Shown: positions 1-11,200, counted from the first letter of the stretch. The stretch is DNA of 64,000 nt from Chitinophagales bacterium (GCA_020628375.1 JAHDFD010000008.1:1-64000); one strand, 5' to 3'. A program made the numbers and translations. The notes: generated by a model from the letters alone, not told the origin.

Positions 1-1866
1 GCGGAGAGATTGTAGTAGAAGAATGTACACAGCCATGTAACATTACTCCAGGAGAAATAACATTAGCAGCGACAACTTTCTGTACAGATGATGCAATCGA
101 CTTCGGAGCAAGTACAAGTACATTCCCAGTAGGTTATAGTGTGAAATATATATTATCAAGCGGTGGAACGATTATAGATGTTAGCATTACTGGCAGTGAT
201 TTTCCAGCACAGGCGACAGCCGGAAATTATCAGATTCATTTAATGGTTTGTGATCCTAATACATTTGATACAACAACAATTATAGCAGGGACAACTACGA
301 TAGCAGATGTAGAGGCTCAGTTAATACAAGGAGGTGGCAGTATTTGTGCTACTTTGAGCACTACTGGCGGAGAGATTGTAGTAGAAGAATGTACACAGCC
401 ATGTAACATTACTCCAGGAGAGATAACATTAGCAACAACGACTTTCTGTACAGATGATGCGATCGACTTCGGAGCAAGTACAAGTACATTCCCAGTAGGT
501 TATAGTGTGAAATATATATTATCAAGCGGTGGAACGATTATAGATGTTAGCATTACTGGCAGTGATTTTCCAGCACAGGCGACAGCCGGAAATTATCAGA
601 TTCATTTAATGGTTTGTGATCCTAATACATTTGATACAACAACAATTATAGCAGGGACAACTACGATAGCAGATGTAGAGGCTCAGTTAATACAAGGAGG
701 TGGCAGTATTTGTGCTACTTTGAGTACCACTGGCGGAGAGATCGTAGTAGAAGAATGTACACAGCCATGTAACATTACTCCAGGAGAAATAACATTAGCG
801 ACTACAACTTTCTGTACAGATGATGCGATTGACTTCGGAGCAAGTACAAGTACCTTCCCGGTAGGTTATAGTGTAAAATACATATTATCAAGCGGTGGAA
901 CGATTATAGATGTTAGCATTACTGGCAGTGATTTTCCAGCACAGGCGACAGCCGGAAATTATCAGATTCATTTAATGGTTTGTGATCCTAATACATTTGA
1001 TACAACAACAATTATAGCAGGGACAACTACGATAGCAGATGTAGAGGCTCAGTTAATACAAGGAGGTGGCAGTATTTGTGCTACTTTGAGTACAACCGGC
1101 GGAGAGATCGTAGTAGAAGAGTGTACAGAACCATGTAATATCACACCAGGAGAGATAACATTAGCAACAACGACTTTCTGTACAGATGATGCAATCGACT
1201 TTGGAGCAAGTACAAGTACCTTTCCGGTAGGTTATGAAGTATTATATGTATTGACAAGTGGAGGAATTATTCAGGATACGAATATTAGTAGTGATTTTCC
1301 TGCACAGTCAACAGCCGGAAACTACCAGATACACCTGCTGATCTATGATCCGGCAACTTTAGATTTGAGTACAGTCGTACCAGGTACAACGCCAGCAAGT
1401 GATGTGAATGCCTTATTAATACAGGGCGGAGGAGATATTTGTGGAAGTCTGACCTTAACCGGTGGAGAGATCGTAGTGGAGGATTGCATTCCTGAATGTA
1501 ATATTGATATTGGACAAATAGTAGAATCGACACTAAACTATTGCCCTGATGATATTATTGATTTTGGAACAACTACAAGTACATTCCCTATTGGTTATGA
1601 TATACTTTATTTATTGAATGATAGTAATGGTGCTATAATCGATTCAAGTTCATTAAGTGTCTTTACTGCTCCTGATAGTTTAGGAACTTATGGAATTCAA
1701 ACATTTATATTTAATCCAGATTCTAATAGCCCGAATTATTTTGATATAAACAGTATTTCATTAGGTACAACAACACTTACAGAAATAGAAAGTCAGATAA
1801 TTCAGGGTGGTGGTAGTATTTGTGCAGCTATCTCTATTCCTTCTTTTGAAGTTGTTGTAGAAGATT
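1..1866 (+). repeat. 366-bp tandem repeat array (122-residue units)
   Basis: The same segment recurs at 1, 367, 733 and 1099, an exact period of 366 bp. A divergent 363-bp unit follows (boundary near 1462), then a more degenerate unit ending near 1866. The first copies are almost identical at DNA level, with only scattered, mostly synonymous differences. Each unit runs from a Cys-Asn-Ile-Thr-Pro-Gly start to GGEIVVEECT. The array continues beyond the left edge, so the copy number is unknown. Confidence 0.95.
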
Positions 1867-4800
1867 GTACTGTTGACCCAGATTGTACAGCTGCAGCACC
1901 AATAATAAATCTAACAGGCGGCGGTTGCGATAATAGTGGAATGCCTGTACCTTATGAATTTACAATTTTAGATTTTGGCAATACTAACTTCATAACTGAA
2001 TACATTGTTACTAATGGTTCAGGTGGCGCGGTGTTAGGTGTTTATACCAATTTATCTGATGCTGTTGCTGCTGCGGAAGTGATTGGTACTTCTTGTATCC
2101 AAACGATTAACCATGAGGGACTTGAAGAGTTAGTAAATACAATTGATGGAGAATTAGGCGGCTTATTATGTGCTGACCCTAACATAAATTGTCCTATAAA
2201 TACGCTTGCAGAATTTGCAAATCAAATTCTTGGAGGAAACACACTGTCAGTAGCTGATATTGAATCATTTTTAATGAATGGTGATGGAGGTACTTTTAAT
2301 GTTGGTCCTTTATTAGGAGTACCTATACCAGTTAATGTTACAATTATTCCTTTCTGTTATGCATTGAGTAATGAATTGTGTATTGAACCTTCAGATTGTA
2401 CTCCAGTTTGTGATATAGCTGCACCATTAATTGCAGCCGATGCGAATCCGATTTGTATGAATGGTACAGGTACACCAGTAAATGCTACTTTCAGTACAAG
2501 CAGTGTTCCACCAGCAGGATTCAGCTATCAATGGCAATTGAATGGCGTGAATATAACTGCAGCAAATGGTGGAAATGATCCAACAATAACGACAAGCACT
2601 ACAGGTGTTTATACTTTGATCTTTACAGATGGAATGGGCTGTAGTTCATCAGCATCAAATAGTATAGAACTAATGATGGAAGATTGTACAGATCCATGTG
2701 ATGTAGCTGCACCAGTAATTGCAGCAGATGCGAATCCGATTTGTATGAATGGTACAGGTACACCAGTAAATGCGATTTTAAGTACAAGCAGTGTTCCTCC
2801 AACAGGCTTTGGTTATCAATGGCAATTGAATGGCGTGAATATAACTGCAGCAAATGGTGGAAATGATCCAACAATAACGACAAGCACTACAGGTGTTTAT
2901 ACTTTGATCTTTACAGATGGAATGGGCTGTAGTTCATCAGCATCAAATAGTATAGAACTAATGATGGAAGATTGTACAGATCCATGTGATGTAGCTGCAC
3001 CAGTAATTGCAGCAGATGCGAATCCGATTTGTATGAATGGTACAGGTACACCAGTAAATGCTACTTTCAGTACAAGCAGTGTTCCACCAGCAGGATTCAG
3101 CTATCAATGGCAATTGAATGGCGTGAATATAACTGCAGCAAATGGTGGAAATGATCCAACAATAACGACAAGCACTACAGGTGTTTATACTTTGATCTTT
3201 ACAGATGGAATGGGCTGTAGTTCATCAGCATCAAATAGTATAGAACTAATGATGGAAGATTGTACAGATCCATGTGATGTAGCTGCACCAGTAATTGCAG
3301 CAGATGCGAATCCGATTTGTATGAATGGTACAGGTACACCAGTAAATGCGATTTTAAGTACAAGCAGTGTTCCTCCAACAGGCTTTGGTTATCAATGGCA
3401 ATTGAATGGCGTGAATATAACTGCAGCAAGTGGTGGAAATGATCCAACAATAACGACAAGCACTACAGGTGTTTATACTTTGATCTTTACAGATGGAATG
3501 GGTTGTAGTTCAAGTGCTTCTAATAGTGTAGAATTAACAAGTGAAGATTGTACTGATCCATGCGATGTAGCTGCACCAGTAATTGTAGCCGATGCGAATC
3601 CAATATGTATGAATGGTACAGGCACACCAGTAAATGCGACCTTCAGTACAAGCAGTGTTCCACCAGCAGGATTTGGTTATCAATGGCAATTGAATGGCGT
3701 GAATATAACTGCAGCAAGTGGTGGAAATGATCCAACAATAACGACAAGCACTACAGGTGTTTATACTTTGATCTTTACAGATGGAATGGGTTGTAGTTCA
3801 AGTGCTTCTAATAGTGTAGAATTAACAAGTGAAGATTGTACTGATCCATGCGATGTAGCTGCACCAGTAATTGTAGCCGATGCGAATCCAATATGTATGA
3901 ATGGTACAGGCACACCAGTAAATGCGACCTTCAGTACAAGCAGTGTTCCACCAGCAGGATTTGGTTATCAATGGCAATTGAATGGCGTGAATATAACTGC
4001 AGCAAGTGGTGGAAATGATCCAACAATAACGACAAGCACTACAGGTGTTTATACTTTGATCTTTACAGATGGAATGGGCTGTAGTTCATCAGCATCAAAT
4101 AGTATAGAACTAATGATGGAAGATTGTACAGATCCATGTGATGTAGCTGCACCAGTGATTGCAGCCGATGCGAATCCAATATGTATGAATGGTACAGGTA
4201 CACCAGTAAATGCGACCTTCAGTACAAGCAGTGTTCCACCAGCAGGATTTGGTTATCAATGGCAATTGAATGGCGTGAATATAACTGCAGCAAGTGGTGG
4301 AAATGATCCAACAATAACGACAAGCACTACAGGTGTTTATACTTTGATCTTTACAGATGGAATGGGCTGTAGTTCATCAGCATCAAATAGTATAGAACTA
4401 ATGATGGAAGATTGTACAGATCCATGTGATATTGTTACTCCTGAAATTCAAATTGATGTAAATCCTATTTGTGATCCAGGAACAGGTTCTCCAACTAGTG
4501 CTGTATTAGGAACACCTGACATTCCACCAGCAGGATTTAGTTATCAATGGCAATTGAATGGTGTAAATATAACTGCAGCAAGTGGTGGAAATGATCCAAC
4601 AATATCAACTAGCACCGTTGGTACTTATACCTTGATTTTTATGAATGAGTCTGGTTGTTCATCTTCAGTTTCAAATTCAATATTCTTATTTACAGAAACA
4701 TGTCTTGCACCTGAAATCTTGATCTCTGATCCTTGTTCGTGCACCAATCAGGCAAATTATGAATTCAATAATGTTCAATATGTTCAGGAGACTATTGTAA

Positions 4801-7800
4801 TAATGGGAGCTTCGGGGGCAAGTTGGACACTCGATTTAGGAAATTCAAATGGACTTTTTGATAACGCAGGTAATAACCTTCTAGGTTCTTTTACAGCAAC
4901 TGAAAATCCAACTGGTTCTGGGCTATATTATTTTGAATTATTCTATGTTCCGGGAACTGGATTTACTGCTTCATTTATCAGTGATTCTGACGAATTCTTA
5001 AGCATTAGTGGAACAGGAAATAACTGTTTAAGTCCTGATGATGTAATAGAGAATGCGACAATTTGTGAAGGAGATACTTACAGCTCAGTATATACCGGAA
5101 CTTCTTACACGTCTTCTGGATCAGAAACTGTTCAGAATGCAAATAGTTGTGAATACACAGTGTTTGTTAATATTACAACTATTGATTGTACAGATAATTC
5201 TGGATCAGATAACGCTGTTTCGGATGATTCAAATGATTTGTGTGGGTGTAGTTTAGAGTACGATCCGGTTTGTGCTAATGGTACTGAATACATAAATGCT
5301 TGTGTAGCTGAATGCTTTGGTTTTACTTACTTACCTGGTCCTTGTGAAGGTGTAGATGATGGTGGAACGGATGTGTCAGGAACAGATGTATCAGGAACGG
5401 ATGTATCAGGAACGGATGTGTCAGGAACAGATGTATCAGGAACAGATGTATCAGGAACGGATGTATCAGGAACGGATGTATCAGGAACGGATAATGGAAA
5501 TACAGATTCAAGTTCTTCCGATTGTAGTAATAATATGGCAGGATTATGTGATTTAACGATCTTAGAATTAAATTCTCCAATATCTTCTGATGGTTCGGTT
5601 TGCCCTTATCAGGGAATATATGCAACGGTTAATGGCTATACTATTTCTGAAGGATATATGAATGCTTATATATTACATTCAGATCCAAATGATCCATTAG
5701 GTTCAATTATCCAAATTTCTGAAACAGGAGTGTTTATGAATGATGGCTCGATTGTAGATTTACCATTGGATGTACTATTGTACATAACTCCGACAGTTGT
5801 TCCGGGACCTCCTTTAGTAAGTACAACATCAATTGATATTAATGATGAATGTGTAAGTGTAGGGAATTCTTCTTGTGCTGTTTTCTTCTCATCAACATGT
5901 GATGGAACAGATGGTTTAACAGATACTGGAACGGCCGATTCAGCAGATGAAGCTACTGATGGATCAGGTGATGGATTCTGTAATTGCCCTGACTATTACT
6001 ATCCGGTTTGTGGAGCAAATGGCCTATCTTACTTTAATCCTTGTTATGCAGATTGTGCTGGCGTAAACTGGATTCCTGGATTATGTGAAAATACTGATGA
6101 TACAGGAACAGATACTTCTACAACAGATGCAAGTGGAACAGACGTTTCAAGTACTGATACAACAGGAACCGATATTGCCACAACAGATGATGGAGCAGTA
6201 GATACCGTAGGAACAGATACTTCTACAACAGATGCAAGTGGAACAGACGTTTCAAGTACTGATACAACAGGAACCGATATTGCAACAACAGATGACGGTG
6301 CAGTAGATACCGTAGGAACGGATACCGCTACAACAGATACAAGTGGAACAGATGTTTCAAGCACAGATGATACAGGAATCGATATTGCAACAACAGACGA
6401 TTCCGGAGCTGATAGTTCAGGAACTGATACAGCTTCTACAGATGATGGAACAACTGATACTGGAACTGGCGATATTGGTGCAACCGATGGTTCAGGAGAA
6501 TGTATATATATATCCAATTGTGGAATTATGGAACTTTGTACAGAGCCAATGACTACAATTGAAGTGTGTCCGGAAATTTGTAATGAGGGAGACTTTAGTA
6601 TAATTTCGGCTGAATCGCTTTATCACTGCGCAATTTCATTTAATACAAATGGATGTTTCAATTATACACCTTTACCAGGAATGGAGATAGCAGGAATAGA
6701 TTACATAGATGTGTTGGCTAGTAATGGTAATGGGCAATGTGTCAGCTTAGTGGTAAACATGGAAGTTGGTGATTGCACACCTGAACCTCCATGCGAGAAT
6801 CCTGAAATGGATATTTGTACAGGACATATGGAGCCTGTCTTACTTTGCCCTGAATTCTGCGCGCTTGAAGGTATGAGTTATACGATATCTACTATTAACT
6901 CAGTATATCACTGTAGCATTTACCAAACTGATGATCACTGTTTCAGATATACACCACTGCCAGGTTTCTATGGATCAGAGGTAATAGAAGTTATAGCTTG
7001 TACAAACGATGGTTTATGTGATACGATAATTATTAATACAAATGTTGGGGATTGTTCTGGAAATGAACCACCTTCAGCAAATAATGATAGTGCCGAAACA
7101 AATCAGGATACTTCTGTAACTATAGAGGTTTTATCTAATGATTTTGATGCAGACGGAGATCCAATTTATATCTGTGACCATACTGAAGCTGTAAATGGTG
7201 TAGTAACATTGATAAATGGTACTTTCATTTATACTCCAAATGCTGGTTTCTTCGGAACAGATGTATTTACTTATACAATTTGTGATGGAATATTTGAGTC
7301 AACAGCAAGCGTAACAGTTGAAGTACTTGAGGTTTGTGATAATACAACTTTTGCATGCACAGGACACATGACGCCTATCGAAATTTGTATTGATTTCTGT
7401 GATGATAGTGTGGTGATTTATAATACACATACGACCTACGATTGTAGTATTGAAGCTATTAGCGATCATTGTATTCGTTATGTACCGCTTCCTGGTTTCT
7501 ATGCTACAGATATTATAGAAGTAACAGCCTTAACTCCACTTGGTAATGAGTTTGAAGTTGCTAATGTTTATATAACTGTTAGCGATGATTGTACAGTTGC
7601 AGTTAATGGTGATGACAATGGTCGATTATCAGATCCGTTGAACGAGCTTGGCTGTGATCTATCAGTTCCGAAAGCGTTTACGCCAAATTCAGATGGTATA
7701 AACGATGTATGGAAACTAAAAGGCGCTGAAACTTGTAGTTCTGAAGATTTGTTTAGTTTCAAGATTTTTGATAAGTCAGGAAGAGTGCTGTACTACATTA

Positions 7801-7943
7801 CAGGAACAATTGCCGAATTGAAATGGAACGGAGTTAGTAACGAATCTATTCCTCTGAGTAATGGAACTTACTTCTATCACATCGAAAATCTGAACAAGAA
7901 CAGAATCGGATTGAATACTGGTTTTATTGAACTGAGAAAATAA
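1..7943 (+). CDS. Giant type IX-secreted modular surface protein (5'-partial, CHU_C type B sorting domain)
   Basis: The reading frame is open from base 3 with no start, so the true start lies left of the window; methionines near base 141 are inside a repeat. Visible order: five to six units of about 122 residues (1-1866), a unique stretch, eight Ig-like units of 96 residues (2409-4700, core YQWQLNGVNI), a module containing SDPCSC (4709-5030), a Kazal-like domain (about 5245-5347), a GTDVS linker, a shared unknown module (5520-5920), a second Kazal-like domain (5980-6090), an Asp/Thr linker, two Cys-rich modules (6510-7060), a Big_9/cadherin-like domain (7070-7330), a third Cys-rich module, and a C-terminal CHU_C domain with AFTPNSDGINDVWKL and ending GFIELRK. 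CHU_C marks cargo of the type IX secretion system, so a cell-surface or secreted adhesin-like role is inferred. It is paralogous to the next gene. The exact function is unknown. Confidence 0.9.
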   Translation, partial: GEIVVEECTQPCNITPGEITLAATTFCTDDAIDFGASTSTFPVGYSVKYILSSGGTIIDVSITGSDFPAQATAGNYQIHLMVCDPNTFDTTTIIAGTTTIADVEAQLIQGGGSICATLSTTGGEIVVEECTQPCNITPGEITLATTTFCTDDAIDFGASTSTFPVGYSVKYILSSGGTIIDVSITGSDFPAQATAGNYQIHLMVCDPNTFDTTTIIAGTTTIADVEAQLIQGGGSICATLSTTGGEIVVEECTQPCNITPGEITLATTTFCTDDAIDFGASTSTFPVGYSVKYILSSGGTIIDVSITGSDFPAQATAGNYQIHLMVCDPNTFDTTTIIAGTTTIADVEAQLIQGGGSICATLSTTGGEIVVEECTEPCNITPGEITLATTTFCTDDAIDFGASTSTFPVGYEVLYVLTSGGIIQDTNISSDFPAQSTAGNYQIHLLIYDPATLDLSTVVPGTTPASDVNALLIQGGGDICGSLTLTGGEIVVEDCIPECNIDIGQIVESTLNYCPDDIIDFGTTTSTFPIGYDILYLLNDSNGAIIDSSSLSVFTAPDSLGTYGIQTFIFNPDSNSPNYFDINSISLGTTTLTEIESQIIQGGGSICAAISIPSFEVVVEDCTVDPDCTAAAPIINLTGGGCDNSGMPVPYEFTILDFGNTNFITEYIVTNGSGGAVLGVYTNLSDAVAAAEVIGTSCIQTINHEGLEELVNTIDGELGGLLCADPNINCPINTLAEFANQILGGNTLSVADIESFLMNGDGGTFNVGPLLGVPIPVNVTIIPFCYALSNELCIEPSDCTPVCDIAAPLIAADANPICMNGTGTPVNATFSTSSVPPAGFSYQWQLNGVNITAANGGNDPTITTSTTGVYTLIFTDGMGCSSSASNSIELMMEDCTDPCDVAAPVIAADANPICMNGTGTPVNAILSTSSVPPTGFGYQWQLNGVNITAANGGNDPTITTSTTGVYTLIFTDGMGCSSSASNSIELMMEDCTDPCDVAAPVIAADANPICMNGTGTPVNATFSTSSVPPAGFSYQWQLNGVNITAANGGNDPTITTSTTGVYTLIFTDGMGCSSSASNSIELMMEDCTDPCDVAAPVIAADANPICMNGTGTPVNAILSTSSVPPTGFGYQWQLNGVNITAASGGNDPTITTSTTGVYTLIFTDGMGCSSSASNSVELTSEDCTDPCDVAAPVIVADANPICMNGTGTPVNATFSTSSVPPAGFGYQWQLNGVNITAASGGNDPTITTSTTGVYTLIFTDGMGCSSSASNSVELTSEDCTDPCDVAAPVIVADANPICMNGTGTPVNATFSTSSVPPAGFGYQWQLNGVNITAASGGNDPTITTSTTGVYTLIFTDGMGCSSSASNSIELMMEDCTDPCDVAAPVIAADANPICMNGTGTPVNATFSTSSVPPAGFGYQWQLNGVNITAASGGNDPTITTSTTGVYTLIFTDGMGCSSSASNSIELMMEDCTDPCDIVTPEIQIDVNPICDPGTGSPTSAVLGTPDIPPAGFSYQWQLNGVNITAASGGNDPTISTSTVGTYTLIFMNESGCSSSVSNSIFLFTETCLAPEILISDPCSCTNQANYEFNNVQYVQETIVIMGASGASWTLDLGNSNGLFDNAGNNLLGSFTATENPTGSGLYYFELFYVPGTGFTASFISDSDEFLSISGTGNNCLSPDDVIENATICEGDTYSSVYTGTSYTSSGSETVQNANSCEYTVFVNITTIDCTDNSGSDNAVSDDSNDLCGCSLEYDPVCANGTEYINACVAECFGFTYLPGPCEGVDDGGTDVSGTDVSGTDVSGTDVSGTDVSGTDVSGTDVSGTDVSGTDNGNTDSSSSDCSNNMAGLCDLTILELNSPISSDGSVCPYQGIYATVNGYTISEGYMNAYILHSDPNDPLGSIIQISETGVFMNDGSIVDLPLDVLLYITPTVVPGPPLVSTTSIDINDECVSVGNSSCAVFFSSTCDGTDGLTDTGTADSADEATDGSGDGFCNCPDYYYPVCGANGLSYFNPCYADCAGVNWIPGLCENTDDTGTDTSTTDASGTDVSSTDTTGTDIATTDDGAVDTVGTDTSTTDASGTDVSSTDTTGTDIATTDDGAVDTVGTDTATTDTSGTDVSSTDDTGIDIATTDDSGADSSGTDTASTDDGTTDTGTGDIGATDGSGECIYISNCGIMELCTEPMTTIEVCPEICNEGDFSIISAESLYHCAISFNTNGCFNYTPLPGMEIAGIDYIDVLASNGNGQCVSLVVNMEVGDCTPEPPCENPEMDICTGHMEPVLLCPEFCALEGMSYTISTINSVYHCSIYQTDDHCFRYTPLPGFYGSEVIEVIACTNDGLCDTIIINTNVGDCSGNEPPSANNDSAETNQDTSVTIEVLSNDFDADGDPIYICDHTEAVNGVVTLINGTFIYTPNAGFFGTDVFTYTICDGIFESTASVTVEVLEVCDNTTFACTGHMTPIEICIDFCDDSVVIYNTHTTYDCSIEAISDHCIRYVPLPGFYATDIIEVTALTPLGNEFEVANVYITVSDDCTVAVNGDDNGRLSDPLNELGCDLSVPKAFTPNSDGINDVWKLKGAETCSSEDLFSFKIFDKSGRVLYYITGTIAELKWNGVSNESIPLSNGTYFYHIENLNKNRIGLNTGFIELRK
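2409..4700 (+). repeat. Eight tandem 288-bp Ig-like repeat units
   Basis: Units start at Cys codons 2409, 2697, 2985, 3273, 3561, 3849, 4137 and 4425; the spacing is exactly 288 bp and the last unit is 12 bp shorter and more divergent. Each encodes an Ig-like fold with core YQWQLNGVNI, then TGVYTLIFTDG and a Cys pair, as in CHU_C-associated Ig-like domains. Units 1-2 and 3-4 form a near-identical 576-bp dimer, and units 5 and 6 are a separate recent 288-bp duplication. Confidence 0.95.
5364..5483 (+). repeat. (GTDVS)8 15-bp microsatellite linker
   Basis: Eight uninterrupted 15-bp copies encode Gly-Thr-Asp-Val-Ser. They vary only at two third-codon positions (ACG/ACA and GTG/GTA). The tract lies between the first Kazal-like domain and the next module, where it probably acts as an extended acidic spacer. 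The 15-bp period keeps frame if copies are gained or lost by slippage. Confidence 0.95.
6105..6419 (+). repeat. Three 105-bp Asp/Thr/Ser linker repeats
   Basis: Units begin at 6105, 6210 and 6315. Each encodes 35 residues built from shorter GTD-x-S/A-S/T-TD blocks. The first two copies are nearly identical and the third is diverged. The tract joins the second Kazal-like domain to the Cys-rich modules. Confidence 0.9.
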
Positions 7944-7994
7944 TAAAATCGAGATGTAACAGAGTTATTGGCAGAAAAACACAATAATATTTTT

Positions 7995-8028
7995 AGGAGA
8001 TCACAAAGCTTGTGATCTCCTTTTTTTT
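7995..8028 (+). terminator. Rho-independent terminator after first giant gene
   Basis: A perfect 12-bp stem (AGGAGATCACAA at 7995-8006 with its complement at 8010-8021) and a 3-base loop are followed by a run of T to 8028. It sits 52 bases after the stop codon and separates the two giant genes transcriptionally. Confidence 0.93.
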
Positions 8029-8253
8029 GCTTAAAGATCAGGAGTGTTTTCAATCTATGTTATGTGTGGATAAATGGAACACTTTTTGGATTTATTACGT
8101 ACAACTATTATCAAAAACTAGCAAATAGTTACTGATTAACAGTATAACTAACTGTTTATGAGCAACTTCGCTAGTTATTCCTGTCGTGAGTGTCTAATAA
8201 ATTATTCATTATTTTAAGTGAATGATGTGAGACTCCCAAAAAAATGTTTTGAG
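8029..8253 (+). promoter_or_regulatory. Upstream region of second giant gene
   Basis: This gene-free stretch between terminator and start holds small inverted repeats: AACTAGC at 8116-8122 with GCTAGTT at 8170-8176, and an AACAGT/ACTGTT pair near 8139-8156. No clear TTTG/TAnnTTTG promoter was found. It presumably carries the promoter and 5' leader of the 19-kb gene, by position only. Confidence 0.35.
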
Positions 8254-11200
8254 ATGAAAAAAAATTTACATTTAATTTTTTCTAAATTTTACTCGTATTT
8301 TATCTTCTCACTTTTCGTTCTCTTATGTTCTTCAATGAATATAGATGCACAGTGTTATATAAAGATAAAAGGAGCCATTGGTGGTCCGGGATCATGTAAT
8401 CCTGATGGTACCGCTACCTTTCAAATTATTATGGATTATATAGATGCTCCGGGTAATTTGAATATTAATGGGCAAATCTTTGCAGTGGCTCCGGGTTCAA
8501 ATGCCAATAATACTACATTTAATGTGGTATTTCCAGGAGATGGTTCTTCACAAAATGTAAACGCTTTTTTCGTTGATGATCCTTCCTGTTCCGATAATGA
8601 GAATAACTTGTTTGCTACACCCGTTTGTGAACCATTTGAAGCTTGTGATCTAGATATAGTTTCGGTAGGTGTCCCTTCTTCATGTGATGCCAGTGGTAAT
8701 TATTCTATAAATGTTACGGTAAGTTATTTCTTGCCACCAGGTGGACCAATAAACATAATGGGACAATTATTCAATCCTAGTTTTTCAGGTAACCAAACAT
8801 TTACAGAAACTTTTACCATTACCAACTTACCCGGAAATGGTAGCTCAACAAATGTAACAGCATCTTTTGTATTCGATTTCTCATGTAACGATCAGATAAT
8901 AGATGCTTTTACGGCACCTAATTGTGCTGATCCGGTTTGTAGTTTGAATATAACAAATGTTGGTTCTCCTTCTTCTTGTGACGGGAATGGACAATATACC
9001 TTACCTGTTACAGTTTTTTATGCTAACCCTGTTGGAAACATAACAATAAATGGACAAACATTTTCGCCCAACGGTTCAGGTACACAAACATTCATCTTAA
9101 GTGGTTTAGTTGGAGATGGGACAACCGGAGTAAATGTTAATGCTTCCTTTACTGGAGATCCTAATTGTAACGATACTGTTACCAGTGCTTATAACGAACC
9201 AAATTGTGCTTCTAACGATTGTACAATTAATGTTGTAAGCGCAGGTAGCCCATCTGCTTGTGATTCTAATGGGAATTACAGTATTCCTATTACCGTTACT
9301 TATGTGAATCCCAATGGAAATATTAATATTAATGGACAGGTTTTTACACCTAATGGCTCAGGATCACAGTCTTTTACTTTAACGAATTTATCTGGAAATG
9401 GAGAAACTGGTGTTGATGTTACAGCCTTTTTTACAGGAGATAGTAGTTGTAATAGTACGTTAATAAATGCTTATAATGCGCCTGATTGTTCATGTTCAAT
9501 TAATGTGAATGCAGGAAGTCCATCTGCTTGTGATGCAAATGGAAATTATTCACTACCTGTTACCGTTACTTATTCAAATGGAACAGGAGCTGTGAACATT
9601 AACGGACAGGTATTCAATACTAATGGTTCAGGATCTCAAACATTTACCTTAACGAATTTACCAGCGAATGGAAATTCAAATATTGATGTAACTGGTTTTT
9701 TTACTAATAATCCATCTTGTACCGATACTGATTTTAGTGCTTATAATGCACCTTCATGTGGATGTAACTTGGTAATATTAAGTGCAGGTGCGCCTTCATC
9801 TTGTGATGGTAATGGTCAGTTTACAGTTCCAGTTACAGTATTCTATGAATTCCCTGATGGTAACATAATAATAAATGGACAAACCTTTACACCGAATGGT
9901 TCTGGAACAGAAACCTTCACGTTGACTGGTTTAAATGGTGATGGTTCAATAGGAATTGACCTGTCAGCTTTTTTTACTGGTGATAGTGGTTGTAGTGATG
10001 ATCTTGTTGATGCTTTTGATGCACCAGATTGTTCTCCACCAGATTGTTCTATATTAATAGAAAGTGTTGGAAGTCCTTCTTCATGTGATGCAAATGGTAA
10101 TTATTCTATACCAGTTACTATAACTTATGCCAATGGCTCAGGTGATATTAATGTAAATGGACAAGTATTTACCCCCAATGGTGTTGGTTCGCAAACAATT
10201 ACTTTAACAAATTTGCCGGGTAATGGCGCCAGTGGAGTTGATATAACTGCATTCTTTACCGGAGATACTGGTTGTAGTAATACATTAACCAATGCTTATA
10301 ATGCACCAGATTGTTCTTGTGACTTAACAATATTTGAAGTAGGTAACCCTACTCAATGTGATTCGAATGGAGAATATACCGTTCAGGTAACAGTTTCTTA
10401 CACTAACCCGCCAGGAAGTACAGTGAATATTAATGGACAAGTATTTACACTTGCAGGTTCAGGAATTGAATCTTTTGTGCTTACCGGATTGGATGGAAAC
10501 GGAACACAAAATATAGATATAACGGCATTCTTTCCAAGTGATCCAAGTTGTACAGCAACAGAACTAGATGCTTTTAATGCACCTATTTGTGATTGTGCAT
10601 TAACCATATTGGGAGTTGGTACTCCTACTTCCTGTGATGCAAATGGACAGTTTTCAGTTGACGTGCTTATAGATTATTCTAATGCGCAGGGAGATATAAT
10701 CATTAATGGCCAGACATTCACTCCTTTCGGACAAAATGGACAACAAACTTTTACCTTAACCGGATTATCTGGTGATGGGACGACTAATATTGATGTAATT
10801 GCCGTTTTTACCGGTGATGCTAATTGTAGAGATACCTTTACTGATGCCTTTGATGCTCCGGATTGTTCATGTGATATGCAAATTGTAGCTGGTTCACCAT
10901 CTGCTTGTAATTTCGATGGAACTTATAGCGTGAATGTTACAGTAACTTACGATAACCCATCTGGTTTGATCGATATTAATGGACAAACATTCACTGTTGA
11001 TGGCTCAGGAAATCAAGTGGTAACTTTAACAGGTTTAGTTGGTGATGGAAGTCCGGTTACCTTAATTGGTCAATTTACTGGAGATCCTTCTTGCTCTGAT
11101 ACTGATGTGGATGCTTTTACTGCTCCATCTTGTAGTTGTGAATTAAATATTGAAACTATTGGAACTCCGAGTGCTTGTGATGCTAATGGTGAGTTCACCG

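Noticed and set aside
2623-3459. Two identical 86-residue minus-strand frames
   Set aside because: They only mirror the 576-bp duplication on the coding strand.
6044-6517. 157-residue minus-strand frame opposite the Asp/Thr linker
   Set aside because: It is the antisense of a repeat tract, low-complexity (Ser/Val/Pro), with no start signal or homology.
8218-8253. GTG start 12 codons upstream of the ATG of the second giant gene
   Set aside because: The preceding residues are not signal-like; the ATG at 8254 gives a regular signal peptide.
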